From contig NZ_CANMIO010000009.1 of the NCBI RefSeq assembly GCF_947497935.1, positions 62,001-126,000 of the forward strand: a DNA stretch of 64,000 nucleotides. The letters are read 5' to 3'. Position 1 is the stretch's first letter. Each line of letters starts with the position of its first letter. Below, piece by piece: positions 29,098 through 38,781 of the stretch. Under the pieces are notes generated by a model, which worked only from the letters and a program-made list of their open reading frames with translations, ran no database searches and was not told the DNA's origin. This DNA comes from an uncultured Shewanella sp. Its GTDB lineage: Bacteria > Pseudomonadota > Gammaproteobacteria > Enterobacterales > Shewanellaceae. The translations under genes were made by a program, and so were the position numbers.

Positions 29098-30027
29098 TTA
29101 TTTGATTTTGCCGTTAGACTCAGCCCAAACGTGTAACATCTCTAGGCCTAAGGTTGCACCCGCTAAAGCAGTGATCTCTGCGCTGTCGTAAGCAGGAGCG
29201 ACTTCAACCACGTCCATGCCCACAATCTTCATGCCTTTTAGACCACGAATAATTTTCATTGCCTTGTCGCTGGTCAAACCGCCACATACAGGCGTACCTG
29301 TACCTGGTGCAAAAGCTGGGTCTAAACAGTCAATATCGAAGGTCACGTATAGTGGCATATCGCCAACACGCTCACGAATTTGCGCAACGATCTCATCAGC
29401 AGTCATTTCATTCGCTGCCGCCGCATCAATAACTTTGAAAAGATGATTTGCAGTATCGTACTCGGTACGAATACCGACTTGAATTGAATTCTCAGCTGCG
29501 ATAATCCCTTCGTTTGGCGCATGATAGAACATGGTGCCATGATCATACTTGCTACCTTGGCTATAAGTGTCGGTATGTGCATCAAAATGCAATAACGCCA
29601 TCTTACCGTGCTTCTTATAATGCGCACGTAGCAGAGGCAAAGTCACAAAGTGATCGCCACCAAAGCTTAGCATTGCCTTATCAGCTTCTAGGATTTTTGT
29701 CGCGAAATCCTCAACTCGCTGAGTAAAGTCAGCAGAATCACCACAGTTATAAACTAAATCACCCGCATCGACGATTTTCACGTGCTCGCTTAATTTAAAC
29801 TGATAAGGCCAGCGAGTTTCTTCCCAAGCTAAGTTTACTGAAGCATTACGAATTGCACCTGGTCCCATACGTCCACCAGAGCGGCCCGTTGTAGCCATAT
29901 CAAAAGGTAAGCCTAACACTACAACATCCGCATCGCCTTCTAATGGTTTGAAGTCTAACGGCTGTCTTAAGTAACCAAATGCATTTGAATAAAGCGAATA
30001 ATCAGGCTTATCTGCAATAGTGGTCAT
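29098..30027 (-). CDS. speB: Agmatinase
   Basis: SpeB is the binuclear manganese ureohydrolase that converts agmatine to putrescine and urea. The 309-residue protein has the family metal motifs [11 protein letters not shown] (near residue 120), [11 protein letters not shown] and [19 protein letters not shown]. It lies 24 bases downstream of the AdoMet decarboxylase gene and in the same direction as speA, so agmatine made by SpeA is used here. Ureohydrolases for guanidinobutyrate are close relatives, but the speA context favours agmatine. Confidence 0.92.
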   Translation of the reverse strand: MTTIADKPDYSLYSNAFGYLRQPLDFKPLEGDADVVVLGLPFDMATTGRSGGRMGPGAIRNASVNLAWEETRWPYQFKLSEHVKIVDAGDLVYNCGDSADFTQRVEDFATKILEADKAMLSFGGDHFVTLPLLRAHYKKHGKMALLHFDAHTDTYSQGSKYDHGTMFYHAPNEGIIAAENSIQVGIRTEYDTANHLFKVIDAAAANEMTADEIVAQIRERVGDMPLYVTFDIDCLDPAFAPGTGTPVCGGLTSDKAMKIIRGLKGMKIVGMDVVEVAPAYDSAEITALAGATLGLEMLHVWAESNGKIK

Positions 30028-30051
30028 AAATACTCCATAAAATGTCTAGAG

Positions 30052-30972
30052 TCACAATACTTCAGCGCACAGGATTTCACTGTCAGCTTGTATATAGTGA
30101 TTGTAATTAAATTCATTAAGCTGATTTAACTGTAGATCACAACTCGCTAGCCTTCGATGCGAAGGAAAGTCTTGATTGTAAATCTGCATATTCATCCCAA
30201 TGATGTCCCAACTGCGGGGGTTCAATATTTTCAACAACTCAGAGAAAATATTGAACGGGTATTGCGAAAAATGCAAGTTCGTTTCAATACTCACATAAGA
30301 GCTTCGCTCTTGAGGCGTAATATGTATGGTTATAAATCTATCTTCAAACAAGCCATTAACTGAATAACCACAGGGCTTAAATAGGTAATCATCCAACTTA
30401 AACTGCGGTAATAACCGCTCTAATTGCAACAAACTACGGATCTGCTCACTCGATTGTTCATCGCTGCGCAAATACTCAGCTACCTCACCTTTGATGTGAT
30501 ACATCAACAAACTCGCACCACTGTAACTATCTTGGCTTGGTTGACTACAAAATAGGTAATGGTGGTGGTTATCTAAATGCCCTACTCGATATGCGATGCC
30601 TGGAATATGAGCTTTAAGTTGCTCTATATCATCCTCAAAACGGCTTGCTTGGAGATGGGATAAAAACTCACTCTTACGTTGATAATTTAAGCTTGAGATA
30701 CACTTTGTACCAAGCTGTTCAACCAAATAAGTTGCCGCATCGACTAAGCGCGTGTTTCCACATGTGATTAATAGAAGTTTATGTTCCCAGACAAATAAAC
30801 TCGATTCGCTAAGCACATAAGCATCACAATGTTGATTTGAAAGTACCGATAAGATCTCGGCTCCAGCTTCTGCAAGTGCTTGCTGCCAAAAGTCGTTAGG
30901 TAAAGATCGTAATGAAACAGCACTACGACTCATGTGTAGCTCTATTTTCTTCTCCGACCCTTCAAAAAACAT
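30052..30972 (-). CDS. speD: S-adenosylmethionine decarboxylase, eukaryotic type
   Basis: This pyruvoyl enzyme makes the aminopropyl donor for spermidine. The 306-residue protein resembles the plant/animal enzyme, not the roughly 264-residue E. coli SpeD. FFEGSEKKIEL at the start supplies Glu4 and Glu7; YVLSESS places the self-cleavage site before Ser57; Cys71 is in TCGNT; Ser204 lies in CGYSVNG and His217 in TIHITP. These match human E8, E11, S68, C82, S229 and H243. It is followed 24 bases on by speB, and speA lies upstream on the same strand. Confidence 0.9.
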   Translation of the reverse strand: MFFEGSEKKIELHMSRSAVSLRSLPNDFWQQALAEAGAEILSVLSNQHCDAYVLSESSLFVWEHKLLLITCGNTRLVDAATYLVEQLGTKCISSLNYQRKSEFLSHLQASRFEDDIEQLKAHIPGIAYRVGHLDNHHHYLFCSQPSQDSYSGASLLMYHIKGEVAEYLRSDEQSSEQIRSLLQLERLLPQFKLDDYLFKPCGYSVNGLFEDRFITIHITPQERSSYVSIETNLHFSQYPFNIFSELLKILNPRSWDIIGMNMQIYNQDFPSHRRLASCDLQLNQLNEFNYNHYIQADSEILCAEVL

Positions 30973-31135
30973 CTTATCGTAATTCCTTCAAATATCTGCC
31001 AGCAATAAAAACTCTCATCTAACGTAAGTAGTTTGAACGCAAAACTCGCATTAAAGTTCCTTTACGAGCTTAGATGAGCTCTAAGTCAAAAGGCCTTGGA
31101 AGCTATTGTTTGATCTATGTCAGACTTAAAACAAA

Positions 31136-31164
31136 ACCAGCTTCAAGCGAACTTAAAGCTGGTT
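31136..31164 (-). terminator. speA terminator
   Basis: AACCAGCTT (31136-31144) pairs with AAGCTGGTT (31156-31164). On the minus strand the complement of ACTTAAAACAAA provides a T-rich tail. It lies 74 bases beyond the speA stop and suggests speA is transcribed apart from speD-speB. Confidence 0.65.
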
Positions 31165-31237
31165 ATGTAGCTCGAGAGCAGTTATTAGCCTTTGTAAAAA
31201 TACTTAGGCTACTAACCTCACGCGACTAGGCATCCGA

Positions 31238-33151
31238 TTACGAGAAATCTTCTAGGTAAGTGTAACCTTTAAGACCTAGCTGTAATTCTTCAAGGATGTT
31301 AGCACGCTCGTCTTCTGCGATATGCTTGTTTACTAACTCTTCATAGGTTCTCATAAATGAAACCGCATCCAAGTTAACGTATCTAAGCACGTCAGCAACC
31401 GTATCACCGGCTAATACCGACTCAACATTAGTGCGCGCATCTTCGTCCAAACGCACAACTGCTGAGTTAGTGTCACCAAACAGGTTATGCATATCACCTA
31501 AAATCTCTTGATATGCACCGACTAAGAAGAAACCGATTAAATACGGGCTCTCTTGTGTCCAAGCTGGTACAGGCAACGTCGTTTCAATACCTTGACCTTC
31601 TACGTACTGATCCACAGTACCGTCAGAGTCACAAGTGATATCCAGCATTACTGCTCTGCTCTCTGGCGCCTTATCAAGACCCGATAGTGGCATCACTGGG
31701 AACACCTGATCGATACCCCATGCATCAGGTAGCGACTGGAACAATGAGAAGTTAACAAAAAACTTGTCAGCTAACTTTTCGTTTAATTCATCGATAACAG
31801 GCCTGTGGAAACGATACTTTGAGCTCATGCTACCTTGTAGTTCGTAACAAACACGTAAGTTTACCTGTTCAGCCCATGCACGCTCAGCTAAACCTAACTG
31901 ACCAACAGCAAACAGTGAGTGCACTTCTGTTAAGTCACTCTGACAATCATGGTAAATCTCAATCAAGGCACGCTGATCGGCTTTACCACTGACTTCAATC
32001 CAAGACTGCCACATGTTGTGTAGTAATTGAGGCGCGTCTTCTGCTGGAGGCTGAATATCTTCAGGCTTATAAGCTTCAGTACCGATCACGTCTGTTAGCA
32101 ATACCGCATGATGTGCTGTCAAGTAACGGCCCGATTCAGAGATAATTCTCGGCATCGGCTGCTCATACTCTTTACACATATCAGTAAGAACACTCACGAT
32201 ATTGTTCGCGTACTCTGTTAAGCCGTAATTCATTGAATGGCTACTTTGACTACGAGTACCATCATAATCCACCGCTAAACCACCACCCACGTCAAAACAC
32301 TTAACGCTAGCGCCAAGCTTCATCAACTCACAGTAGAAACGGCCAGCTTCGCTTACACCCTGTCTAATATCACGAATGTTGGCGATTTGCGAACCTAAGT
32401 GGAAGTGCAGCAACTCTAATGACTCAAGCATGTTTTCTTGCTTTAGCGAGTTGATTACCTGCAACACTTGAGCCGCACTCAAACCAAACTTAGACTTTTC
32501 GCCACCACTTGCTTGCCACTTACCTTTACCTTGGAATGCCAAACGAACGCGCAAACCAAGACGTGGCGTCACGCCAAGCTCTTTAGCTTGCTCAAGTACG
32601 ACTTTAAGCTCAGACATCTTCTCAAGGACGATATACACCTTGTGACCAAGCTTTTCACCGATAAGTGCAAGTCGAATGTATTCTTTATCTTTATAGCCAT
32701 TACAGATGATGACTGAACTGGCTTTTTGTGCCATCGCGAGCACAGCCATTAGCTCAGGCTTACTGCCCGCCTCTAAGCCTAACTGTGGTACTTCTTTGGC
32801 AACCTGACTGGCAAGGATTTCTTCAACAACAGTTTGCTGTTGGTTTACTTTAATCGGGTAAACCAGCAAGTAATCATTTTCATATTGATACTTATTAATT
32901 GCCTGATTAAATGCCTGACAAACGCTATTTACTCTATGATGTAAAATTTGTGGGAAACGCACCAAAACCGGTAAAGCCACACCTGACTTGACCATATCTT
33001 TTGCCATTTCATTCAAACCAATTTTACAATCTGGGCGGCTTGGATCTGGTGAAACTGTCACCTCTCCGTCATCGCTAATGCCGTATAGTCCTTGGCTCCA
33101 GTGATTTACGTTATAACTTGCGCGTGCATCATCAATAGACCAATTGCTCAT
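31238..33151 (-). CDS. speA: Biosynthetic arginine decarboxylase
   Basis: SpeA is the PLP-dependent fold type III enzyme that converts arginine to agmatine. The 637-residue length is standard for the biosynthetic form. The PLP lysine is K101 in [21 protein letters not shown] and HFHLGSQI follow, and [13 protein letters not shown] and ISESGRYL complete the barrel motifs; the C-terminal beta domain contains [11 protein letters not shown] with the catalytic cysteine. It lies upstream of speD and speB on the same strand but is set apart by a terminator. Confidence 0.96.
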   Translation of the reverse strand: MSNWSIDDARASYNVNHWSQGLYGISDDGEVTVSPDPSRPDCKIGLNEMAKDMVKSGVALPVLVRFPQILHHRVNSVCQAFNQAINKYQYENDYLLVYPIKVNQQQTVVEEILASQVAKEVPQLGLEAGSKPELMAVLAMAQKASSVIICNGYKDKEYIRLALIGEKLGHKVYIVLEKMSELKVVLEQAKELGVTPRLGLRVRLAFQGKGKWQASGGEKSKFGLSAAQVLQVINSLKQENMLESLELLHFHLGSQIANIRDIRQGVSEAGRFYCELMKLGASVKCFDVGGGLAVDYDGTRSQSSHSMNYGLTEYANNIVSVLTDMCKEYEQPMPRIISESGRYLTAHHAVLLTDVIGTEAYKPEDIQPPAEDAPQLLHNMWQSWIEVSGKADQRALIEIYHDCQSDLTEVHSLFAVGQLGLAERAWAEQVNLRVCYELQGSMSSKYRFHRPVIDELNEKLADKFFVNFSLFQSLPDAWGIDQVFPVMPLSGLDKAPESRAVMLDITCDSDGTVDQYVEGQGIETTLPVPAWTQESPYLIGFFLVGAYQEILGDMHNLFGDTNSAVVRLDEDARTNVESVLAGDTVADVLRYVNLDAVSFMRTYEELVNKHIAEDERANILEELQLGLKGYTYLEDFS

Positions 33152-33774
33152 ATTTGTCCTAACCTGTCTATTTAACTTAAATAAGCTGATCGAACCTTTG
33201 TCATTTCAATCAACTTGCGATTATTTAAATCAGTAACATCCCGATTCATCTACAAAGTACAAATTGTCTGGATTAACACTCAGTAACATCGTCAGCGCTA
33301 CCCTCAATAAGTATTAACTATACCCAGTAAAATCGCCTGTTAAAATTAGGTCGATTCACTACTTTTACGGTTACTAATGAATGTATGCCCTTAGAGCAAA
33401 GATGTAAAATCTAATCCGTAAAAAACTATTTGTGACTTTCAATATTACCTAACCGCAGTTCGGTATTTTTCATTCAAAAAGTGTGAGCACGAACAACGCA
33501 CTTTTCCCACAGAATTTTTGCGGCGCAATTAAACCTTGAGACAAGTGATAATGCAAGACTCATATGCGCATTTAGTGCTAATTTATTATCACCCTATAAT
33601 AGCGCGATAACATAACGTACCATTTATGCCTCTATTCGTGATAAATGCCCTATTTTAATTACAGTATGCCCGCTCTTTAGGGCATTAGTTTCAAGAGGCT
33701 AAAGCATATTGGAATGTTTTCCACTATAATCCCAGCTGAATTTAATCGTTACTGTTTTTAAAGTAGAGAACATC
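33152..33774. other. Divergent intergenic region upstream of speA
   Basis: These 623 bases separate divergent genes and are unusually long for this window. They must hold promoters for speA and the S1-domain gene. I see no reading frame, repeat or strong hairpin. The length on the speA side may allow a long leader, but no element is recognisable. Confidence 0.5.
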
Positions 33775-34608
33775 ATGATCCAGATAGGCAAAACCTGTAA
33801 GTTAGAAGTCGTCAAACAAGTTGATTTTGGTGTCTATTTAGACGCTAAAGAGATGGGCCAGGTACTTCTTCCTCGCAAAGCTGTACCAAAGGATTGCCAT
33901 GTTGGAGATATGGTCAATGTGTTTCTCTATTTAGACTCAGAAGACATGATCATTGCAACGACTAAGCGTCCTTATGCGCAAGTCGGTCAATTTGCTTATT
34001 TAGAAGCAAAAGAAAACGGCCCATATGGCGCCTTTTTAGATTGGGGCTTAGAAAAAGACCTGTTATTACCTTTTAGTGAGCAGCACAGAGAAATCGAAGT
34101 GGGTAAATCCTACTTGGTTTACATCTATACCAGCCATGTCGATGACCGTATCGTCGCGTCAGCTAAGGTCGATAAGTTCCTTGATTTAACTGAACCTAAA
34201 TTCCGCAATGATGAAGAAGTTAATCTCATTATTGGTGGCTCAACCGATCTTGGCTACAAAGCCATCATCAACAATACCCACTGGGGCGTATTGTACAAAA
34301 ATGAGGTTTATACTCGTTTAAGCTTCGGCCAAAAATTGAAAGGCTTTATCAAGCGCATGAGAAGTGATGGTAAAATTGACCTTATCTTACAAAAAGGTGC
34401 AAAAGAAGAGCTTGATAAGCACTCTGTGACGATTATGATCAAGCTTAAGCAAGCTGGTGGTTTCTTACCGCTAAATGACAAAACCGATGCCGAAGTCATC
34501 TACTCACAACTATCGATGAGTAAGAAAGCTTTTAAAAAGAGTATTGGTGGCCTTTATAAGAGTAAGCAGATCACTATCTCACCAGATGGGATCCGTCTCG
34601 AAGATTAA
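33775..34608 (+). CDS. S1-domain RNA-binding protein (CvfB-like)
   Basis: The 277-residue protein resembles the CvfB/YitL family: three S1-like beta-barrel domains and a C-terminal winged helix. S1-like strands are visible at LEVVKQVDFGVYLDAKEMGQVLLP (shown in part, residues 9-32), ENGPYGAFLDWGLEKDLLLP (about 80-100) and LGYKAIINNTHWGVLYKNEV (about 160-180). The end MSKKAFKKSIGGLYKSKQI resembles the family's winged helix. A role in RNA binding is probable; the target is unknown. It stands alone. Confidence 0.85.
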   Translation: MIQIGKTCKLEVVKQVDFGVYLDAKEMGQVLLPRKAVPKDCHVGDMVNVFLYLDSEDMIIATTKRPYAQVGQFAYLEAKENGPYGAFLDWGLEKDLLLPFSEQHREIEVGKSYLVYIYTSHVDDRIVASAKVDKFLDLTEPKFRNDEEVNLIIGGSTDLGYKAIINNTHWGVLYKNEVYTRLSFGQKLKGFIKRMRSDGKIDLILQKGAKEELDKHSVTIMIKLKQAGGFLPLNDKTDAEVIYSQLSMSKKAFKKSIGGLYKSKQITISPDGIRLED

Positions 34609-34726
34609 GTTATTTAGCCGTAATGCTTGTAAAACAAGCAATTACCGAGCTAAACCTTATATACTCTCTTGCATTAAAGCATGGCTCTGTTATAACAAAG
34701 TCATGCTTTTTTATTAAGAGGTTAAT

Positions 34727-35383
34727 ATGGAACTGACTTTACACGAAGCTCGCGTCATTGGTGTTTTACTCGAAAAAGAGATCACAACCCCAGAGCAATA
34801 TCCGCTTTCTTTAAACAGTTTAACCTCAGGCTGTAATCAAAAAACCAGCCGAGAACCCGTCCTAAGCCTCAGTGAATCAGAGGTGCAAAATACCTTAGAC
34901 ACACTCACTAAAAAGCGATTGATCTCAGAACAATCAGGCTTTGGTAGCCGAGTGGTAAAATACAAACATCGTTTCTGCAATACAGAATTTAGCGACCTAC
35001 AACTTAAATCTTCCGAACTGGCTGTTATCTGCCTTTTACTCCTTCGCGGACCACAAACGCCTGGAGAGCTCAGGACTCGCAGCAATCGATTACATGATTT
35101 TCATGATGTTAACGAAGTCGAGGCAACTCTAAACGAGCTACAAAGACGAGAAGCACCACTTGTCATGTTATTAGCTAAAGAGCCTGGTAAACGCGAAGCG
35201 CGCTACCGCCAACTGTTCACAGAGATCGATGCCAGTCAAGAGCCATCTTTGCAGCCATCCTCTAGTAATGGCGCGGATAGCTTAGCGGCGCAGGACACCA
35301 CGGCCCTCGAAGCGAGAGTCACAGCTCTTGAGCAAGAAATGGCCGAGTTAAAGGCACAGCTTGAAGAGTTAATTGGTCACTAA
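34727..35383 (+). CDS. YceH family protein (DUF480)
   Basis: The 218-residue protein matches YceH: two winged-helix domains (about residues 1-90 and 95-165), with the typical opening [22 protein letters not shown], here with MEL first, and [19 protein letters not shown] Ser/Gln-rich linker and a C-terminal coiled coil ([20 protein letters not shown], about 193-212) follow. The role in the cell is not established. A ribosome binding site (AAGAGG) precedes the ATG. It lies between an RNA-binding protein gene and an ABC exporter pair on the same strand. Confidence 0.9.
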   Translation: MELTLHEARVIGVLLEKEITTPEQYPLSLNSLTSGCNQKTSREPVLSLSESEVQNTLDTLTKKRLISEQSGFGSRVVKYKHRFCNTEFSDLQLKSSELAVICLLLLRGPQTPGELRTRSNRLHDFHDVNEVEATLNELQRREAPLVMLLAKEPGKREARYRQLFTEIDASQEPSLQPSSSNGADSLAAQDTTALEARVTALEQEMAELKAQLEELIGH

Positions 35384-35481
35384 GGCTTATTCACATTCAT
35401 TTACAAGCTTAAGATTAACGCCTAATCGCAATAGGTGTTAATCTGATATTTCTATCAACTTCCAACTATTAAGGGATTAGT

Positions 35482-36318
35482 TTGCAAAACAGCTCCCCAA
35501 AAAATAGCATGCTTAAAAATACGCTATTACTCGCACAGTTTGAGCTTAAAAAAATGCTCTTTAACCCAAGAGGGGTAATTGCACTCATCGCATTTTCGCT
35601 CGTTTGGCTACTCATTTTGCTCTACCCTATTAGTGGTGCATCAAGCTTCTTACTCAACCCAGATTTTAGAGGATTAATCGAAGGGATTTTCGGCCCACAA
35701 GCGGTAAACGAACTGTTTAAATGGCCTGTGGCCGAAATGGCAGTCTATTGGATTGCAGCACTTTATATTTTCCCACTATTTAGTATCTTTGTGTCCGCTG
35801 ATCAATTTGCAACCGATAAGTCTCGGGGTACCTTTCGCTTCTACACTCTGAGGACTGGGCGAGACAGCCTGTTTTTCGGTCGCTACTTAGGCCATATGGC
35901 GCTACAGAGTCTGCTGCTCATATTAACCGTCATCGCCACGATTGTGCTTGCCGTCAGTCGAGATACGACCCTGCTAATGCCATCTTTGTTCTCGGGGCTT
36001 ATTGTCACGGTTAACCTCATCATAGTGTTATTGCCTTATACCGCGTTAATGGCGCTTTTATCGCTTTATGCCAGTTCGGCCCGACAAGCGACTATCTACG
36101 CTATCTTAGTTTGGGCCTTGATGTCGGTGAGCATTGCTATCATCAACAACTATTTACCCATCATTAGCGAATGGAAGTGGATCCTTCCAGGCTCACAAAT
36201 CTCCTTGATGATAAATACCCAAGGTTTAGGCAGCTTTATCTACGCTCCAGTACCGTTGTTACAAGCCATTGCATTGTTGTTTTTAGGCAAAATATATATC
36301 AATAGGAGCGCATTATGA
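35482..36318 (+). CDS. ABC-2 type transporter permease
   Basis: The 278-residue protein has six predicted membrane helices and a long cytoplasmic loop with FATDKSRGTFRFYTLRTGR, typical of ABC-2 permeases of the NatB/CcmB class. The start is a TTG with AAGGG 7 bases upstream; an in-frame ATG 27 bases later lacks a comparable site. It overlaps the ATPase gene by 4 bases (ATGA), so the two form a transporter. The exported substrate is not known. Confidence 0.88.
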   Translation: MQNSSPKNSMLKNTLLLAQFELKKMLFNPRGVIALIAFSLVWLLILLYPISGASSFLLNPDFRGLIEGIFGPQAVNELFKWPVAEMAVYWIAALYIFPLFSIFVSADQFATDKSRGTFRFYTLRTGRDSLFFGRYLGHMALQSLLLILTVIATIVLAVSRDTTLLMPSLFSGLIVTVNLIIVLLPYTALMALLSLYASSARQATIYAILVWALMSVSIAIINNYLPIISEWKWILPGSQISLMINTQGLGSFIYAPVPLLQAIALLFLGKIYINRSAL

Positions 36319-37220
36319 GCTTAGTGAGTTGCACAGGATTATCTAAGTCCTACGGCAGTAAACAAGCCTTAAAACAGGTGAACATTACCCTTGAGGCCGG
36401 TAGCCCTATTGCATTAGTTGGGCCTAATGGTGCTGGTAAAACCACGCTATTTAGCCTTCTGTGCGGATTTATCACCCCATCATCAGGAGAAGTGTCTTTA
36501 TTGGGAGAAAAACCTGGCAGTGAGGCATTGCTAGGGAGAGTATCCTCTCTTCCTCAAGATGCCGCGCTCGATCCCAATCTTGATATCATCACTCAGCTAA
36601 CGCTGTTTGCCAGATTACAGGGATTCTCAACTAAGGCAGCGAAAGACGAGGGAATAAGAGTTCTGACATTGGTCGACTTAGCCGACAGTGCACAACAAAA
36701 GCCGAAGTCATTAAGCCATGGTATGTCAAAGCGAGTATCCATCGCTCAAGCACTTATCGGCTCGCCTGAGTTAGTACTACTCGATGAACCAACGGCAGGC
36801 TTAGATCCCGCGAATGCTAAGAAGATCCGAGAGTTAGTTAAGACACTTGCCGAGCAAACAACTTTTATCATCAGCTCACATAATTTGGACGAACTGGAAA
36901 AACTATGTGATCAAGTGCTTTACCTTGAGCAAGGTCAATTAAGCCAATCTGTATCGATGAAAGAGTCGCAACATGAAGATTACTTAACTCTCACTATGCA
37001 GCAATGCGATGCAAATGCATTGATCTCTGCGGTAATGGAGATGGCTGATATTAGTTCTATCGATGAGCGCCAAGCCAACCAGTTTTTAATTAAGCATAAT
37101 AGCGAAGAAACCTTTGCTATCGAGATAGCTTTACTCGGCTTATTTAAACAACACAACTGGCAGTATAAGGCTATCTTGAAAGGGCGAACCTTAGAAGAAC
37201 AGCTTTTCTCTAAGCCTTAA
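36315..37220 (+). CDS. ABC transporter ATP-binding protein
   Basis: The 301-residue protein has Walker A GPNGAGKTT (about residues 36-44), a Q-loop in SLPQDAAL, signature LSHGMSKR in place of the common LSGGQ, Walker B ELVLLDEPTAGLDP and switch histidine in IISSHNLDELE. The signature deviation LSHGM is usual in this subfamily. A C-terminal extension of about 85 residues has no assigned role. It is translationally coupled to the permease and followed by a terminator. Confidence 0.92.
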   Translation: MSLVSCTGLSKSYGSKQALKQVNITLEAGSPIALVGPNGAGKTTLFSLLCGFITPSSGEVSLLGEKPGSEALLGRVSSLPQDAALDPNLDIITQLTLFARLQGFSTKAAKDEGIRVLTLVDLADSAQQKPKSLSHGMSKRVSIAQALIGSPELVLLDEPTAGLDPANAKKIRELVKTLAEQTTFIISSHNLDELEKLCDQVLYLEQGQLSQSVSMKESQHEDYLTLTMQQCDANALISAVMEMADISSIDERQANQFLIKHNSEETFAIEIALLGLFKQHNWQYKAILKGRTLEEQLFSKP

Positions 37221-37244
37221 CTCAATTAGATGTAAAATAGAAAT

Positions 37245-37270
37245 GGCGCCGCTCGGCGCCTTTTTCTTTT
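37245..37270 (+). terminator. ABC transporter operon terminator
   Basis: GGCGCCG (37245-37251) pairs with CGGCGCC (37254-37260), followed by TTTTTCTTTT. It lies 24 bases after the stop of the ATPase gene. Confidence 0.9.
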
Positions 37271-37439
37271 ATCAACCTGCATAGCATTTTCGACGCAGCT
37301 GCAGCCATTAAATTTGAAGCAAGTAAATTCAAATGAGAACTCATTTTAAAAAGAACTGATTAAAAGAGAGCAACCATACTCCCCAGCTAGAAACCTGTGT
37401 AACGCTCAAACAAGAAGTACCAACCTAGTAAGTGACTAT

Positions 37440-37584
37440 CAATCAAGTATCGTCCAACCAAGTATCGTCCAACCAAGTATCGTCCAACCAAGTAACATCC
37501 AACCAAGTAACACCCAACCAAGTAACATCCAACCAACCAACACCCAACCAAGTAACATCCAACCAAGTAACATCCAACCAAGTA
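37440..37584. repeat. 15-bp tandem repeat array
   Basis: Nine full copies and a partial copy of a 15-base unit, consensus CAACCAAGTAACATC, begin at 37440. The first three carry CAACCAAGTATCGTC (the first with one change), one internal copy reads CAACCAACCAACACC, and others differ by single bases. A displaced remnant CAACCAAGTA is at 37655-37664. The copies lie head to tail with no unique spacers, so this is a minisatellite and not a CRISPR array. Confidence 0.93.
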
Positions 37585-37648
37585 ACTCAATCAAATAACT
37601 CAATCAAATAACTCAATCAAATAACTCAATCAAATAACTCAATCAAAT
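37584..37648. repeat. 13-bp tandem repeat array
   Basis: Five identical copies of AACTCAATCAAAT follow directly on the 15-bp array (37584-37596, 37597-37609, 37610-37622, 37623-37635, 37636-37648). The period of 13 is not a multiple of three and argues against a coding role. Perfect identity suggests recent expansion. Confidence 0.95.
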
Positions 37649-37764
37649 AATTATCAACCAAGTAAAGTCAGCCATATAACCGAGTGGCTTTAGGGGCTGA
37701 ATACAAACTGCGAATGTGTGGGTCCGTAACAATGAACCTTGGGATTGTGATTGGTGAAGCACTA

Positions 37765-37994
37765 ATACCAATCAGTGGGGTTTGCAGCGAGTGAAGAGCA
37801 TAGTTGTTCTAGGGATTTGTTTATTAAGAGTCAAAGCATCAGAACCGCTGAAACTCGTCATTTGGGAGCGTTTTTTGGCTGCTGACTTCTGCTTTGAAAT
37901 GCTTCACAAGGAGTAACCATTCTTTCAGCTAATCGCCTTGAATTAGTTTGCCAAAAACGCTCTGGGTAAATCAATATCTTATACTGATTGGTAT
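37765..37994. mobile_element. Putative 230-bp MITE-like element with inverted-repeat ends
   Basis: ATACCAATCAGT (37765-37776) is the exact reverse complement of ACTGATTGGTAT (37983-37994). A second, inner inverted pair is GAGCGTTTTTTGGC (37866-37879) with GCCAAAAACGCTC (37950-37962), differing by one T. No transposase is encoded. The nested arrangement in a gene-free block suggests a non-autonomous mobile element or a structured intergenic repeat. A target-site duplication is not obvious. Confidence 0.5.
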
Positions 37995-38199
37995 AAGGCA
38001 CACAGCCGAGCGTATGAAGCTTAAAGCTCGAAGCAAGCATTCAGAACCAAGGGTTCAAAAAGGCTAACTTAAAACACTAACCATAGATATTACAGAAACT
38101 AAAAAGTACGGCAGTCTGTTAGAGGCAAAACTAGGAATGTTAAGACTTAATCGCTGAATCGAAAGTCTAAAGAAAGTTGGCGGGTCTAAGACTAGAAAC

Positions 38200-38230
38200 G
38201 AAAAAAGAGCCGTGGTAAACCACGGCTCTT
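38200..38230 (-). terminator. Cold-shock gene terminator
   Basis: AAGAGCCGTGG (38205-38215) pairs with CCACGGCTCTT (38220-38230) across the loop TAAA. On the minus strand a T-run (complement of AAAAAA) follows. It lies 43 bases beyond the stop. Confidence 0.92.
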
Positions 38231-38272
38231 CAAAATTCTGTGTGATTAGCTAGTGCTAATCAAGCTGGTAAC

Positions 38273-38479
38273 TTAAACTACAGTTACGTTCTCAGCTTGT
38301 GGGCCTTTTTGACCTTGAGTAACAGTAAACTGAACTTTTTGACCTTCGTCAAGAGTCTTGAAACCGTCAGAGTTGATAGCGCGGAAGTGTACGAATACGT
38401 CTGGACCAGACTCTTGCTCGATAAATCCGAAACCTTTATCAGAGTTGAACCACTTAACAACGCCAGTAACTTGAGACAT
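38273..38479 (-). CDS. Cold-shock domain protein (CspA family)
   Basis: The 68-residue single-domain protein binds single-stranded RNA and DNA. RNP1 is KGFGFI (residues 15-20) and RNP2 is VFVHF (28-32). It acts as an RNA chaperone. Whether it is cold-induced or constitutive (CspA, CspC or CspE type) cannot be told from the protein. The long A+T-rich leader before the start is consistent with cold-shock mRNAs. Single-gene unit. Confidence 0.95.
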   Translation of the reverse strand: MSQVTGVVKWFNSDKGFGFIEQESGPDVFVHFRAINSDGFKTLDEGQKVQFTVTQGQKGPQAENVTVV

Positions 38480-38781
38480 AATATTGAATCCTGTAAATAT
38501 AAATTAAAGCCTTAACGGCAGTAGAGCTGGAAAATGCCGGTTTACTTAATGTTAACAGGACGAACATGTCGTATTGAACACATAAAAATAAGCCTAACCT
38601 TCAAGCTGCAACCACTATAAACCATTCTCATCATAAGTCAACACTCATTCGTATCGTTATTTTGAGTCTTTTTACTTATATTTCTGAAGCTTGCTAAATA
38701 TAACAAAAAATAATTTCTATCCGTTCAAACTTAAACCACAACAACCGCTTAAAAAACAACCACCAAGCTGCAACCTTTGAT
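38480..38781. other. Intergenic region: presumed 5' leader and promoter of the cold-shock gene
   Basis: The 302 bases upstream of the cold-shock gene are A+T-rich. Cold-shock mRNAs commonly have long structured leaders, and this is the likely place for one, but I cannot point to a specific cold-box or hairpin. No reading frame is seen. Confidence 0.45.

Larger units (their letters stand above)
37271..38199. other. Gene-free block with tandem repeats and an inverted-repeat element
   Basis: The stretch between the exporter terminator and the cold-shock terminator has no convincing gene. It holds two adjacent tandem repeat arrays (37440-37648) and a structured 230-bp element (37765-37994), listed separately. 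Two short minus-strand frames across it are consequences of the repeats and are rejected as genes. The remaining bases from 37995 to 38199 show nothing recognisable. Confidence 0.7.

Noticed and set aside
37387..37590. A 67-residue minus-strand frame with YLVGC repeats
   Set aside because: The 15-bp repeat unit is a multiple of three, so any frame stays open. It has no ribosome binding site and is broken where the unit changes to 13 bp.
37440..37648. CRISPR array
   Set aside because: The repeats are only 13-15 bases and lie directly head to tail without spacers; no cas genes are present.
37858..38040. A 60-residue minus-strand frame (FKLHTLGCVPYTNQYK)
   Set aside because: It falls inside the structured 230-bp element and its edge. 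The frame is likely a by-product of a repeat sequence, without coding support.
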